A stretch of DNA of 64,000 bases. Source: Pseudonocardia hierapolitana (GTDB taxonomy: Bacteria; Actinomycetota; Actinomycetes; Mycobacteriales; Pseudonocardiaceae). The notes beneath the pieces were generated by a model. That model was given only the letters and a program-made list of their open reading frames with translations. It did no database searches and was not told where the DNA came from. Both the position numbers and the translations under genes were made by a program. Positions 31,153 to 39,666 of the stretch are shown here, piece after piece. Numbering within the stretch: position 1 is the first letter of the stretch; each line of letters begins with the position of its first letter. The stretch lies in assembly GCF_007994075.1 (NCBI RefSeq), contig NZ_VIWU01000001.1:4278001-4342000 (forward strand), written 5' to 3'.

Positions 31153-31902
31153 ATGGAGCTGCGGGTGCGGTCCGGTGGCCGGGGCGAACCGGTGGTGCTG
31201 CTGCTGCACGGGCTCGGTGCCACGGCCGAGGTCTGGGACGGGCTCCTGCCGCTGCTGCCCGGCGCATGGGTGGCGCCCGACCTGCCGGGCCACGGCGGTT
31301 CCGCCCCGCTGCCTGCCTACACGTTCGCCGGCGTGGCCGAGGCCGTCGCCGACATGGTGGACCCGGCCGGCACCGTCGTCCTCGGGCACTCCTTCGGCGG
31401 TGTGGTCGGGCTGCACCTGGCCGCGCGGCCCGGCGTCCGCGCGGTGATCGGCCTGGGCATCAAGGTCGCCTGGACGCCGGAGGAGCTCGCCCGGGCCGCC
31501 GCGCTGGCCGCCCGCGAGCCGGCCCGGTTCGCCACCCGCGACGAGGCCGTGGCCCGGCACCTGCGCGTGTCGGGCCTCGACGGCCTCGTGGCCCCCGACT
31601 CGGCCGCCGCGCTCGCGGGCGTGGTCGAGCGGGACGGGATGTGGCGCCCGGCGCTCGACCCCCGCGCGTTCGGTGTGGGTGACCCGCAGCTCGCCGCCCT
31701 GCTGGCGGCCGCGCCCGTTCCGGTCGTCCTGGCCAGGGGTGAGCACGACACCATGGTCAGCGCCGAGCAGTTGCGCGCGCTCGTCCCGTCGCCCGTCGAT
31801 CTGCCGGGGCTGGGCCACAACGCGCACGTGGAGGCCCCTGCGGCGGTGGCGGAGCTCCTGCTCAGGCACCGCGACGCCGCTCACGCACCCCCAGTCCGTT
31901 GA
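31153..31902 (+). CDS. Alpha/beta-fold hydrolase
   Basis: 249 residues. The oxyanion motif LLLHGLGAT, nucleophile elbow GHSFGG (Ser near residue 80), an acid in ARGEHDTMV and the final His in GLGHNAHVEAP give a full Ser-Asp-His triad. Substrate not predictable; esterase or haloperoxidase-like. No ribosome site precedes the ATG, so a leaderless start is possible. Confidence 0.87.
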   Translation: MELRVRSGGRGEPVVLLLHGLGATAEVWDGLLPLLPGAWVAPDLPGHGGSAPLPAYTFAGVAEAVADMVDPAGTVVLGHSFGGVVGLHLAARPGVRAVIGLGIKVAWTPEELARAAALAAREPARFATRDEAVARHLRVSGLDGLVAPDSAAALAGVVERDGMWRPALDPRAFGVGDPQLAALLAAAPVPVVLARGEHDTMVSAEQLRALVPSPVDLPGLGHNAHVEAPAAVAELLLRHRDAAHAPPVR

Positions 31903-31935
31903 CGCGCCCCGTCGACGGGCGGCGCGGGCGGAGAG
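31900..31935. repeat. GC-rich palindromic repeat at a stop codon, copy 1
   Basis: TGACGCGCCCCGTCGACGGG begins at the stop codon itself and contains the 12-bp palindrome CCCGTCGACGGG. A close copy begins at the stop codon of the sugar-isomerase gene near 44487. It could act as a terminator. Confidence 0.5.
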
Positions 31936-31993
31936 CGGGAGCATCGGCGAGGCGTGCGCGGATCGCTCGTCGACGGTTCTCCTCGGTACGGCC

Positions 31994-32956
31994 CTAGCGC
32001 GTGTTTACTAATCGGCGGAGCCAGATGTTGATCTCTACGATCTGGGTGGTGGCTTCGAAGCGCAGGGCGAGCTTGTCGTAGCGGGTGGCGAACCCTCGGT
32101 GCTGTTTGTGCAGGTTGATGCTGCACTCAACGGCATGCCGCTGGCGGTAGATGTCGGGGTCGAACCGTGGAGGCCGTCCACCACGTGATCCACGCTTACG
32201 CCGGTGGGCCTGCTGGTCGCGCTTGATCGGGATAGTCGCGCGGATACCGCGTCGGCGTAGGTAGGCGCGGTTGGCCCAGGATGAGTAGGCCTTGTCGGCC
32301 AGTACCCGGTCCGGTCGGGTCCGGGGCCGCCCCTGCCCGGGCCGCAGGACCCGGATGCGTTCCAGGACCGGCACGAACTGCGGGCTGTCTCCTCGATGCC
32401 CGGCGGTGAGCAGCATCGACAGCGGCTTACGCCCCTGCTCAGAAGCCAGATGCAGCTTTGTGGTCCATCCGCCACGGGACCGGCCGAGTGCGTGGTCGGC
32501 CGGCTCATCACCGGGTGGTTCGACTTGACCGGCCGGGTCTTGGCGGGCGCCCGCGGCGTGCTGGTGCGCCCGCACGATCGTGGAGTCCACCGACACGTCC
32601 CAGCAGATCAGGCCAGCCTCGTCACCGAGTTGCTGCAGGCGTTCCATGATCCGGGTCCAGATGCCGTCACGTTGCCAGGCCCGGAACAGGCCGTAGACCG
32701 ACTGCCAGGACCCGTACCGCTCGGGTATGTCCCGCCACGGTGTGCCGGCACGGGTCCGCCACCGGATCCCGTCGATCAACTGTCGTCTGGTCCACGTTCG
32801 GGGCCGCCCACGCCCACTCACCGCAGGTAGCAGGGGTGCAAGCAGCTGCCACTGCGCGTCGGTGAGGTCATGACGGGCACCCGCGGGTACGGTCCCCACG
32901 AGGTCTCCGGTGGTGATGGTCTTCTTGGTCGTTGATCCATCTACCGGAGGCCTCAC
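31994..32956 (-). CDS. IS5-family transposase
   Basis: 320-residue single-frame DDE transposase. The N-terminal DUF4096-type region ([33 protein letters not shown]) is followed by the DDE catalytic domain with VSVDSTIVRAHQHAAGAR, GGWTTKLHLA, LADKAYSS and the ending YDKLALRFEATTQIVEINIWLR. The TAG stop is read from the CTAG at the insertion site, so the element lacks its own stop codon. The GTG start has GGAG four bases upstream. Confidence 0.9.
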   Translation of the reverse strand: MRPPVDGSTTKKTITTGDLVGTVPAGARHDLTDAQWQLLAPLLPAVSGRGRPRTWTRRQLIDGIRWRTRAGTPWRDIPERYGSWQSVYGLFRAWQRDGIWTRIMERLQQLGDEAGLICWDVSVDSTIVRAHQHAAGARQDPAGQVEPPGDEPADHALGRSRGGWTTKLHLASEQGRKPLSMLLTAGHRGDSPQFVPVLERIRVLRPGQGRPRTRPDRVLADKAYSSWANRAYLRRRGIRATIPIKRDQQAHRRKRGSRGGRPPRFDPDIYRQRHAVECSINLHKQHRGFATRYDKLALRFEATTQIVEINIWLRRLVNTR

Positions 32957-33015
32957 TCATCTCCGCCGACCGACACGCGCTGGCCGACGACGAAGATCCA
33001 CTTTCTAAACAGGCG
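31998..33015 (-). mobile_element. IS5-family insertion sequence
   Basis: A complete element of about 1.02 kb with imperfect terminal inverted repeats (CGCGTGTTTACTAA left; CGCCTGTTTAGAAA reading inward from the right) and one transposase. CTAG flanks it on both sides (31994-31997 and 33016-33019), read here as the target duplication. If TA was the target, the ends move by one base. Confidence 0.85.
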
Positions 33016-33020
33016 CTAGC

Positions 33021-34131
33021 TGTACTGACTCGGGAGGTTGACGGTCATGCGGCGAGTCGGGTGATCGGAGGGCGGCCGCCGAGGGCGGAGTGGGCGCGTC
33101 GAGTGTTGTAGTGCTCGACCCAGCTGTCCAGGGCGGTGAGCCGGTCGTGGTTGGACAGCCAGGGTTGGGCGTAGGCGAACTCGGTCAGCAGGGTGCGGTT
33201 GAGCCGTTCAGCTTTGCCGTTGGTCCAGGGGCAGCCGGGTTTGGTGAACCGGCGCCGGATCCCGAGCGCGACACACACCGCCCGCCAGTCCTGCCCGATC
33301 CGGTAGACCTTGGCGTTGTCGGTCAGGACCCGCAGCACTCGCACGCCGTGCTCGCGGAACCAGGCCACGGCCCGGTGCAGGAACCCGGCGCAGGTGGTGT
33401 CGCGTTCGTCGGGCAGCGCTTCGATGTAGGCCAGCCGGGAGTGGTCATCGACCGCGACGTGCAGGTAGTCGTAGCCGATCCCGCGCCCGATTCCGCGCCC
33501 GATTCCGCTCTGGCGGGCTTCTCGGCGCCCGTGCAGCCGCCAGCCGCCGCCGTCAGGGACCCGGCCCAACTTCTTGACATCGATGTGGATCAGATCCCCG
33601 GGGTGGGGGCGTTCGTAGCGGATCCCGCAGTGGCGGCGCCGGACCGGTGCGCCGGTGATCGGGTCGATCGCGGCCAGGTGCGGCACCTGGTGGCGGGCCA
33701 GCACCCGGCCGACGGTGGAGGCGACCAGGCCGAGCTCGCCGGCCAGGAACACCGCTCCCCGATGCGCGGTGGCTCGCAACTCGAGGATGCGGTCCTCGAT
33801 CTGTGCGGCGACGCGGTTCGGGCTGGTGTGCGGCCGCGACGAGCGGTCGGCAAGTCCGTCCCAGCCCTCCTCGCGGTAGCGGCGGACCCACTTGTGCACC
33901 GTCGCTCGGGAGACGCCGAGTTGCTCGGCGATCCGCGCCGCTGGCCACCCGGCGAGGAAGCGTTCGACGATGAGCCGCCGCGCAAAGACGGTGGTGCGGG
34001 CGTTACGGTGCGCCACGAGGACCTCCTGGGCCTGGAGCGAGTGCGTGAGACACACCCACTCCGCCCGGAGGTCCTCCCTCGATCAAGCCGACACGCTGAC
34101 CGAACTGTCAACAACGTCCTGAGTCGCTACA
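33021..34131 (-). mobile_element. IS481-family insertion sequence
   Basis: About 1.11 kb with terminal inverted repeats TGTACTGACTCGGGAGGTTG and TGTAGCGACTCAGGACGTTG (16 of 20 matching). It lies one or two bases from CTAG on each side (33016-33019, 34134-34137), directly abutting the IS5-family element. The exact end bases cannot be fixed. Confidence 0.85.
33045..34016 (-). CDS. IS481-family transposase
   Basis: 323 residues: N-terminal helix-turn-helix pair (RIAEQLGVSRATVHKWVRRY), leucine-zipper-like segment, and an rve integrase core (DLIHIDVKKLGR, HVAVDDHSRLAYIE, TDNAKVY, KPGCPWTNGKAERLNRTLL). GTG with AGGAGG five bases upstream was chosen. A perfect 12-bp tandem duplication inserts GIGR units just before YDYLHVAVDD, close to the second catalytic Asp. 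Whether the enzyme tolerates it is unknown. Confidence 0.9.
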   Translation of the reverse strand: MAHRNARTTVFARRLIVERFLAGWPAARIAEQLGVSRATVHKWVRRYREEGWDGLADRSSRPHTSPNRVAAQIEDRILELRATAHRGAVFLAGELGLVASTVGRVLARHQVPHLAAIDPITGAPVRRRHCGIRYERPHPGDLIHIDVKKLGRVPDGGGWRLHGRREARQSGIGRGIGRGIGYDYLHVAVDDHSRLAYIEALPDERDTTCAGFLHRAVAWFREHGVRVLRVLTDNAKVYRIGQDWRAVCVALGIRRRFTKPGCPWTNGKAERLNRTLLTEFAYAQPWLSNHDRLTALDSWVEHYNTRRAHSALGGRPPITRLAA

Positions 34132-34133
34132 CC

Positions 34134-34484
34134 CTAGCCGAACAGCACGACCGCCGCCCAGACCGAACCGGCCAGCACGGCTGCGTAGCAGAGCACGCTG
34201 ATCGGCGTCCGCATCCGATCGAGCTGCAGGCCGTCGAAGAGGGTGTAGCGGAACCGGTGGGCCCAGTGCAGCAGCGCGAGCACGCACAGCCCGAGCAGCA
34301 GGATCCGGACCAGCGGGTGTCCCAGTAGCGCCGCGAACCCGGCGTGATCGGGTGGGGTGAGCAGCCCCAGCGGGAACAGCACGCCGAAGAGCAGCATCAG
34401 CACCGGGACGAGCAACGCGGTGACCATGCCCCCGGCGCTGAACATCAGCCACGCTGCGGCCTCGACCCTCGACGGCCTGGCCAT
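34134..34484 (-). CDS. frdD: Fumarate reductase membrane anchor, subunit D
   Basis: 116 residues, three transmembrane helices, and the HWAHRFRYTLFDGLQLD loop typical of FrdD. With FrdC it anchors the enzyme and holds the menaquinol site. It overlaps frdC by one base. Its TAG stop is part of the CTAG used as a target by two insertion sequences, yet the stop is preserved. Confidence 0.9.
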   Translation of the reverse strand: MARPSRVEAAAWLMFSAGGMVTALLVPVLMLLFGVLFPLGLLTPPDHAGFAALLGHPLVRILLLGLCVLALLHWAHRFRYTLFDGLQLDRMRTPISVLCYAAVLAGSVWAAVVLFG

Positions 34485-34873
34485 CAGAGCATCACCACCA
34501 GGATCCAGGCCACGACCGCGGACACCACGAACCACGCGCCGAAGTGCCCCGCCGCCACCGCCTGCGGTGGCACCTGACGCCCCTGCATCCGCACGACGAG
34601 TGCCTTCGGGGCCAGGTTGAACCACGTGACGGCGTGCAGCAGCACGAACGCCAGCGCGACGAGGTTCACCAGGAGGATCAGCGGGCCCGCGCTCCACTCG
34701 ATGAACTCCCGGTAGGCGGCCGGGCCGCGGTGGACCGCGGTGACCAGCAGCAGGAAGTGCACCACGAACCACGCCACGGCGACGCTCGACAGCTCCCGCA
34801 GCACGAACAGCAGGTACGAGCGGCGGCGCGTCCACCAGAACAGCGGGAGGGGCTGCCGGTACGGCGCGCTCAC
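34484..34873 (-). CDS. frdC: Fumarate reductase membrane anchor, subunit C
   Basis: 129 residues, three helices. It starts [30 protein letters not shown], as in FrdC, and contains [13 protein letters not shown], whose His may ligate or lie near the quinone. GTG overlaps the frdB stop as GTGA. Confidence 0.9.
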   Translation of the reverse strand: MSAPYRQPLPLFWWTRRRSYLLFVLRELSSVAVAWFVVHFLLLVTAVHRGPAAYREFIEWSAGPLILLVNLVALAFVLLHAVTWFNLAPKALVVRMQGRQVPPQAVAAGHFGAWFVVSAVVAWILVVML

Positions 34874-35601
34874 CGTCTGCTCCACGGCAGCAGCGTCCGC
34901 GCCGCGGCCGTCAGCTTGTAGCGCTGGATCGCCCCCGCAGGGTCCACGCCCTTCGGGCACGCTCGGGTGCACTCGCCGACGTAGGTGCACGCCCACACAC
35001 CCGCATCGGTGGCGAGCACGTCCAGCCGCTGGTGGGCGCCCTGGTCGCGGGAGTCGAGGTTGTAGCGCTGGGCGAGGGCGATGGCCGCGGGGCCGAGGAA
35101 GTCGGGCTCGATCCCGTACACCGGGCACGCGGAGTAGCACAGCATGCAGTTGATGCACATGCTGTACTGCTTGTACGCGTCCAGCTGTTCCGGCGTCTGC
35201 AGGAACTCCACGTCGGCCACGCCGCCGTCGTCGTCGCGCACGAGCCAGGGCTTCACCTCGGGCAGCTTGTGCAGGAAGTCGTCGATCTCCACGACGAGGT
35301 CGCGGATCACGGGGAAGTTCGCCAGCGGTTCGACCCGGACGGGGCCCGGCGCGTAGTCGGTGAGGAAGGTGCCGCAGGTCAGGGCGGGGTCGCCGTTGAC
35401 GGTCATCCCGCAGCTGCCGCAGATCCCCATCCGGCACGACCAGCGGAACGACAGCGTGCCGTCGAGGTGGTCCTTGACGTAGTTCAGGCCGTCGAGGACC
35501 GCCCACTCCTCCCGCATCGGCACCTCGTAGTCCTGCACCGTCGGCGCGCTCTCCGACTCCGGCCGGTAGCGGGTCACCTGCAACGTGATCATGTCGGGCA
35601 C
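34870..35601 (-). CDS. frdB: Fumarate reductase iron-sulfur subunit
   Basis: 243 residues carrying three clusters: 2Fe-2S ([21 protein letters not shown] region, about residues 56-76), 4Fe-4S ([12 protein letters not shown]) and 3Fe-4S ([17 protein letters not shown]). It relays electrons from menaquinol to the flavoprotein. The GTG start is preferred over an ATG three codons in because GGAGG lies at good distance from the GTG. Confidence 0.95.
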   Translation of the reverse strand: MPDMITLQVTRYRPESESAPTVQDYEVPMREEWAVLDGLNYVKDHLDGTLSFRWSCRMGICGSCGMTVNGDPALTCGTFLTDYAPGPVRVEPLANFPVIRDLVVEIDDFLHKLPEVKPWLVRDDDGGVADVEFLQTPEQLDAYKQYSMCINCMLCYSACPVYGIEPDFLGPAAIALAQRYNLDSRDQGAHQRLDVLATDAGVWACTYVGECTRACPKGVDPAGAIQRYKLTAAARTLLPWSRR

Positions 35602-35605
35602 GCGC

Positions 35606-37339
35606 TCACCTCCCGTAGACCCGCTCGCCCGGCGGCCAGCGGGTGATCGTCACCGGCAGGTACTCCACGTGCGGTGCCCCGTCCGGGCGTCGGGTGACGA
35701 GCGTGTGGGCGAGGAACCGCGTGTCGTCGCGGCGGGGGAAGTCGGTGCGCTGGTGGGCGCCGCGCGACTCCTCGCGGCGCAGCGCGCTCGCCACCATCGT
35801 CTCGGCCACGTCGAGCATGAACCCGAGCTCCAGCGCCGCGACGAGCTCGGTGTTGAACGTGCGGCTCGTGTCCTCGAGGGTGGCCTTGTCGAACCGCTCC
35901 CGCAGCTCGGCGAGCTGCTCGACGCCCGTGAGCAGCGACTCGGTGTCGCGGAAGATGCCGACGCTGCCCTCCATCGCGTGCTGCATGTCGGTGCGCACGT
36001 CGGCGATCCGCTCGCGGCCGTTGCGGCGGGCCACCAGGTCGTGCTCGAGCCGCCGGCGCTCGTCGGCGAGCTGGGCCTCGACGCTCGGGGCCCCCGTGTC
36101 GGCGGCGGCGTACTCGGCAGCCGCGATCCCCGCCCTGCGCCCGAACACCAGGCACTCCGGCAGCGAGTTCGAGCCGAGCCGGTTGGCGCCGTTGATGCTC
36201 ACGCACGCCACCTCGCCCGCGGCGAACAGGCCGGCGAGCCCGGTGGCGCCGTGGATGTCGGTGTGGACGCCGCCCATCATGTAGTGCTGCACCGGCCGTA
36301 CCGGGATCAGCTCGTGCACCGGATCGATGCGCTCGTACTGCCGGCACAGTTCGCGCACGAACGGCAGCTTGGCGTCGATCACCTTCTCCCCGAGGTGGCG
36401 CAGGTCCAGGTAGACGACCGGGCCGTAGGGCGTGTCGACCGTGTTGCCCTTCTCCTGCTCGTGCACGAAGGCCTGGGAGACCCGATCGCGCGGCCCGAGC
36501 TCCATGCTGCGCATCACCGGCGTGGGTGAGGGCGTCCCGAGGTCGTAGTCCTGCAGGTAGCGGTAGCCGTCCTTGTTGAGCAGCCACCCGCCCTCCGCCC
36601 GGGCCGCCTCGGTGATCAGGATGCCCGTGAACGGCAGGCCGGTCGGGTGGTACTGGACGAACTCCATGTCCTTGAGCGGGGCGCCGGCACGGTAGGCCAG
36701 CGCCATCCCGTCCCCGGTCTTGATGTTGCCGTTGGTCGTGAACGGGAAGACGCGCCCGCACCCGCCCGTGCACAGCACGACCGCGCGTCCCGTGATGGCC
36801 TCGATCCGGCCGGTGGCCAGCTCGATCCCGACGGCCCCGCGGACGACGCCGTCGTCCACGAGGAGCTTCGTGACGTACCACTCGTCGTAGCGGACGATCT
36901 GCGGGAACTGCAGCGACGTCTGGAACAGCGTGTGCAGCAGGTGGAAGCCGGTCTTGTCCGCGGCGAACCAGGTGCGCATCTTCTTCATGCCACCGAACGC
37001 GCGCACGGCGACCTCGCCGTCGGGTCGGCGGCTCCACGGACAGCCCCAGTGCTCCAGTTGCAGCAGCTCCCGCGGCGCCTCCTCGACGAACGCCTCCACG
37101 GCATCCTGGTCGCAGAGCCAGTCGCTGCCCGACACGGTGTCGTACGCGTGCTCGTCGAGGCTGTCGTCGTTGCCGATGACGGCGGCGGCCCCGCCTTCCG
37201 CAGACACGGTGTGGCTGCGCATCGGGTAGACCTTCGACACCACCGCCACGGAGAGCCGGGGCTGGGCCTCCACGATCGCGATGGCAGCGCGCAGCCCTGC
37301 GCCACCACCCCCCACCACCACGACGTCGTGGTCGCCCAT
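35606..37339 (-). CDS. frdA: Fumarate reductase flavoprotein subunit
   Basis: 577 residues. FAD-binding [14 protein letters not shown], the covalent-FAD His in [11 protein letters not shown], dicarboxylate-site residues in QYHPTG, the capping domain, and the [13 protein letters not shown] and [18 protein letters not shown] motifs are present. The four-gene FrdABCD layout with two separate anchors and menaquinone points to fumarate reduction, although such enzymes can also work as succinate dehydrogenases. Confidence 0.95.
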   Translation of the reverse strand: MGDHDVVVVGGGGAGLRAAIAIVEAQPRLSVAVVSKVYPMRSHTVSAEGGAAAVIGNDDSLDEHAYDTVSGSDWLCDQDAVEAFVEEAPRELLQLEHWGCPWSRRPDGEVAVRAFGGMKKMRTWFAADKTGFHLLHTLFQTSLQFPQIVRYDEWYVTKLLVDDGVVRGAVGIELATGRIEAITGRAVVLCTGGCGRVFPFTTNGNIKTGDGMALAYRAGAPLKDMEFVQYHPTGLPFTGILITEAARAEGGWLLNKDGYRYLQDYDLGTPSPTPVMRSMELGPRDRVSQAFVHEQEKGNTVDTPYGPVVYLDLRHLGEKVIDAKLPFVRELCRQYERIDPVHELIPVRPVQHYMMGGVHTDIHGATGLAGLFAAGEVACVSINGANRLGSNSLPECLVFGRRAGIAAAEYAAADTGAPSVEAQLADERRRLEHDLVARRNGRERIADVRTDMQHAMEGSVGIFRDTESLLTGVEQLAELRERFDKATLEDTSRTFNTELVAALELGFMLDVAETMVASALRREESRGAHQRTDFPRRDDTRFLAHTLVTRRPDGAPHVEYLPVTITRWPPGERVYGR

Positions 37340-37345
37340 CGGGAG

Positions 37346-37579
37346 CTACTCGGCGTGTTCGGCGGAGAGCTCGTTGAGCAGCACGCGGCCGTCGTGCCGG
37401 GTCACCCTCGTGCGGCAGCTGCCGTCATGGAACTGGTGGGAGATCGACCGGCAGCCGCACGCGTAGGTGATGTCGTCACACCGGATGCCGGAGCCGTCGT
37501 CCTCGAAGTAGCGGGTGCCGCTCACCCGCTTCCCGCAGGGCGCGCGTTCGCTGGTGAAGGGAGTCCTCGTGCCGATCAC
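37346..37579 (-). CDS. Small Cys/His-rich protein leading the frd operon
   Basis: 77 residues with five cysteines (15, 34, 41, 43, 55) and His 48, 51 and 62, grouped as YACGCRSISHQFHDGSCR. This could bind zinc or iron, or form disulfides; no known family is recognised. GTG is chosen because GGAGG lies six bases before it; upstream in-frame ATGs have none and would put a Crp-like site inside the gene. It ends six bases before frdA. Confidence 0.6.
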   Translation of the reverse strand: MIGTRTPFTSERAPCGKRVSGTRYFEDDGSGIRCDDITYACGCRSISHQFHDGSCRTRVTRHDGRVLLNELSAEHAE

Positions 37580-37603
37580 GATCCACCTCCGCGCCATCGG
37601 CCA

Positions 37604-37619
37604 TGTGACCGATGTCACT
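37604..37619. promoter_or_regulatory. Crp/FNR-type operator before the frd operon
   Basis: TGTGACCGATGTCACT fits the Crp-family pattern TGTGAN6TCACA at nine of ten core positions. It lies about 25 bp upstream of the first start codon of the leftward frd operon. Regulation of fumarate reductase by Crp/FNR proteins is well known in other bacteria; the site is inferred. Confidence 0.5.
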
Positions 37620-37727
37620 GCCATGGCACACCGCGGGGGCTGATCGAGTCAAGCGCTCATCGTTGATCGCGCGCGGTGCTACCGGAAGGCGTTCGCTCTC
37701 CAGCGGTGGTTGTGACCGGCGCCCTCG

Positions 37728-38069
37728 TCAATGAGCGGGCACCGACACGCAGACCATGGTGGTGTCCTCGATGGCCTCGACGACCCCGGGCGCCTGCTCC
37801 GGAACGTGCACGAAGTCGCCCGCGCGCACCGTCACGGCGTCGCCCTCGGCGCCCACTCGTAGCGCTCCGCTGAGCACCACCCAGACCTCCTCGTAGGAGG
37901 CCGGCAGGTCGGCACGCGCCCCCGCATGGAAGAACGACGTGTAGGCGCTCATCGACCTGCTGGTCTCTTTGCCGAGGGCGGGCGCGATGAGGATCCCGTC
38001 GCCGAAGCGGACGGCGTCGTCGCCGATCGCCGAGCTGAACCTGCGGGCCTGCGAGGGCGTGCCGGCCAT
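37728..38069 (-). CDS. Cupin-domain protein
   Basis: 113 residues, a single cupin barrel with EEVWVVLSGALRVG and AGDFVHVPEQAPGVVEA. The usual first-motif His pair is absent or reduced (HAGARADLPASYEEVWVV has one Glu and one earlier His), so metal binding is uncertain. EutQ-like cupins are the nearest type I can suggest. It is downstream of the ABM-like gene with a 26-bp gap. Confidence 0.75.
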   Translation of the reverse strand: MAGTPSQARRFSSAIGDDAVRFGDGILIAPALGKETSRSMSAYTSFFHAGARADLPASYEEVWVVLSGALRVGAEGDAVTVRAGDFVHVPEQAPGVVEAIEDTTMVCVSVPAH

Positions 38070-38095
38070 GGCGAAACTCTCTCCCTGCGTAGCGG

Positions 38096-38368
38096 TCAGG
38101 CGTCGAGCTCGGTCGCGGCGACGACGTGCACGGGGGGCGCCTGGATCCCGAGCTCTCGTGCGATGGCCGGGATCTCGGGGTCCGCGAGGAACTCGTCGTA
38201 GTCCTTCGCGTCCCAGTCGAAGACCGACCACACCCGGTGCGCGTCGTCGGGATCGAAATAGACCCGGGCACCCCGGCAGCCGTGCTCCCGCCGCTTCTCC
38301 GCGCCGACGGTCGTGAAGACCTCCAGGAACCGATCGGGGTCGGCAACCCTGGCGATGGTGACGATCAC
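38096..38368 (-). CDS. ABM-type dimeric alpha+beta barrel protein
   Basis: 90 residues with the pattern of antibiotic-biosynthesis-monooxygenase-like proteins: IVTIARVADPDRFLEVF, GCRGARVYFDPDDAHRVWSVFDWDAKDYDEFLADP. Function is unassigned. GTG was chosen because GAGGAG lies six bases upstream; a longer frame to a GTG sixteen codons earlier has no such site. Likely co-transcribed with the cupin gene. Confidence 0.65.
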   Translation of the reverse strand: MIVTIARVADPDRFLEVFTTVGAEKRREHGCRGARVYFDPDDAHRVWSVFDWDAKDYDEFLADPEIPAIARELGIQAPPVHVVAATELDA

Positions 38369-38544
38369 TACCTGCTCCTCGAGCGCCGTGGACGACTCGC
38401 GCCAGTCGATCAGCACCGTAGAACCTCGACTCTCGTTGAGGTCAAGTGCCGGCGGCGGCGACGCGAAGTGGGGTGAACGTGAGGTCGGTGCAGCTCGCCA
38501 CGGGACACACCACACCGACGATCACGCTGGTCGGGCCCGGAGCG

Positions 38545-39036
38545 TCAGCGGTAGTTGGTGAACTGCAGCGCGATCCCGAAGTCCTTGCTCTTGAGCAGCG
38601 CGATCACGGCCTGCAGGTCGTCCTTCTTCTTGCCCGAGACCCGCAGCTGGTCGCCCTGGATCTGCGCCTGCACGCCCTTGAGCTTCTCGTCCCGGATGGT
38701 CTTGCTGATCTCCTTGGCCTTGTCGGCCGCGATGCCCTGCAGGATCTTGCCGCTGATCTTGTAGGTCTTCCCGGACACCGCCGGCTCGCCCATCTCGAGG
38801 GCCTTCAACGAGATGTTCCGCTTGATCAGCTTCTCCTTGAAGACCTCGACGGCCGCCTTGGCGCGCTCCTCGGTCTCCGACTCGATGGTCACGGCCTCCT
38901 CGCCCGCCCACGCGATCGAGGTGCCCGTGCCGCGGAAGTCGAACCGCTGCGAGAGCTCCTTCGCGGCCTGGTTGAGGGCGTTGTCGACCTCCTGCCTGTC
39001 GACCTTGCTCACCACGTCGAACGACGGGTCTGCCAC
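38545..39036 (-). CDS. yajQ: YajQ-family nucleotide-binding protein
   Basis: 163 residues, the family length, with [24 protein letters not shown] and the ending [17 protein letters not shown]. YajQ proteins bind nucleotides, and some bind cyclic-di-GMP; a role here is unknown. GTG with AGGAGG six bases upstream is used as the start. Confidence 0.93.
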   Translation of the reverse strand: MADPSFDVVSKVDRQEVDNALNQAAKELSQRFDFRGTGTSIAWAGEEAVTIESETEERAKAAVEVFKEKLIKRNISLKALEMGEPAVSGKTYKISGKILQGIAADKAKEISKTIRDEKLKGVQAQIQGDQLRVSGKKKDDLQAVIALLKSKDFGIALQFTNYR

Positions 39037-39118
39037 CGCGTGCCTCCTCCTCGGCCGGGCCCCTGCGGAACCCGGATTTTCACTGTCGTATCCTCGTGTC
39101 CGCGCCACGGCGCACCGG

Positions 39119-39200
39119 GGCGGGTTGCCCGAGTGGCCAAAGGGAGCGGACTGTAAATCCGTCGGCTCAGCCTACGAAGGTTCGAATCCTTCACCCGCCA
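39119..39200 (+). tRNA. tRNA-Tyr (anticodon GTA)
   Basis: 82 nt, class II tRNA with a long variable arm. The acceptor stem GGCGGGT pairs with ACCCGCC before discriminator A; the anticodon loop CTGTAAA has GTA at 39153-39155; the T-arm GGTTCGAATCC is canonical. CCA is not encoded. The 3' part is duplicated about 13 kb downstream. Confidence 0.95.
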
Positions 39201-39254
39201 CACCCGGGGTGAACGGCCCCCGACCAGGGGAAACGCTGGTCGGGGGCCGTTCTC
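39151..39254. other. Left attachment repeat (attL) of the tRNA-Tyr island
   Basis: From the anticodon loop through the tRNA 3' end and the terminator, about 104 bp matches the segment starting at 52234 with three differences. Weaker similarity continues for about 50 bp beyond. This is the classical signature of tyrosine-recombinase integration into a tRNA 3' end. Confidence 0.85.
39211..39252 (+). terminator. Terminator after tRNA-Tyr
   Basis: Perfect 17-bp stem (GAACGGCCCCCGACCAG and its complement) with an eight-base GGGAAACG loop, followed by TCTCGT. It is duplicated, slightly altered, in the right attachment repeat. Confidence 0.85.
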
Positions 39255-39666
39255 GTGTGTCCGGTGGTGTCCGGCTCGCACCGGCTGTGGCCGACCGTCC
39301 GTGGGCCGTCCGTGGGCCGGCTGCCAAGGCGCGTGGTGTCTGGCACGACCTGTCATCTTGAGCGGTCGTGCCTAGCCTCCGTGCATCGTCGGCGACAGCA
39401 CGGCAGCCGCGATGGACGCCCGTCGTAAGCATCCGGACGCGCGGTTTCCGGCCGCCGAGTGATGACGCCTGGTGCCCAATCGCCGCCGGCGCTGTTACAT
39501 CTCTTCGGGTTGCTGCGACATGACTCGGGCACTGTGTACGGCTGACTCCCACAATTGCTGATCTCCAGGTGATCGTCGGGGTGCTGCCGGAGACCCACCA
39601 CTGATGGGGGATGCGTGGACCTGACGGGGATCGAGTTCGTTGTCGGGTACCTGGTGGCTTGGGTAG
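39255..39666. other. Non-coding left end of the island
   Basis: It holds an 11-bp tandem CCGTCCGTGGG pair (about 39294-39318) and a 9-bp hairpin (GGCACGACC/GGTCGTGCC, 39342-39372). A short frame from GTG 39614 (DLTGIEFVVGYLVAW) looks like the N-terminus of some membrane or effector protein, cut off where the ATPase remnant begins. No intact gene seen. Confidence 0.5.

Noticed and set aside
33476..33506. Frameshift in the IS481-family transposase
   Set aside because: The 12-bp tandem duplication is a multiple of three and keeps the frame open, so the gene is left as a CDS.
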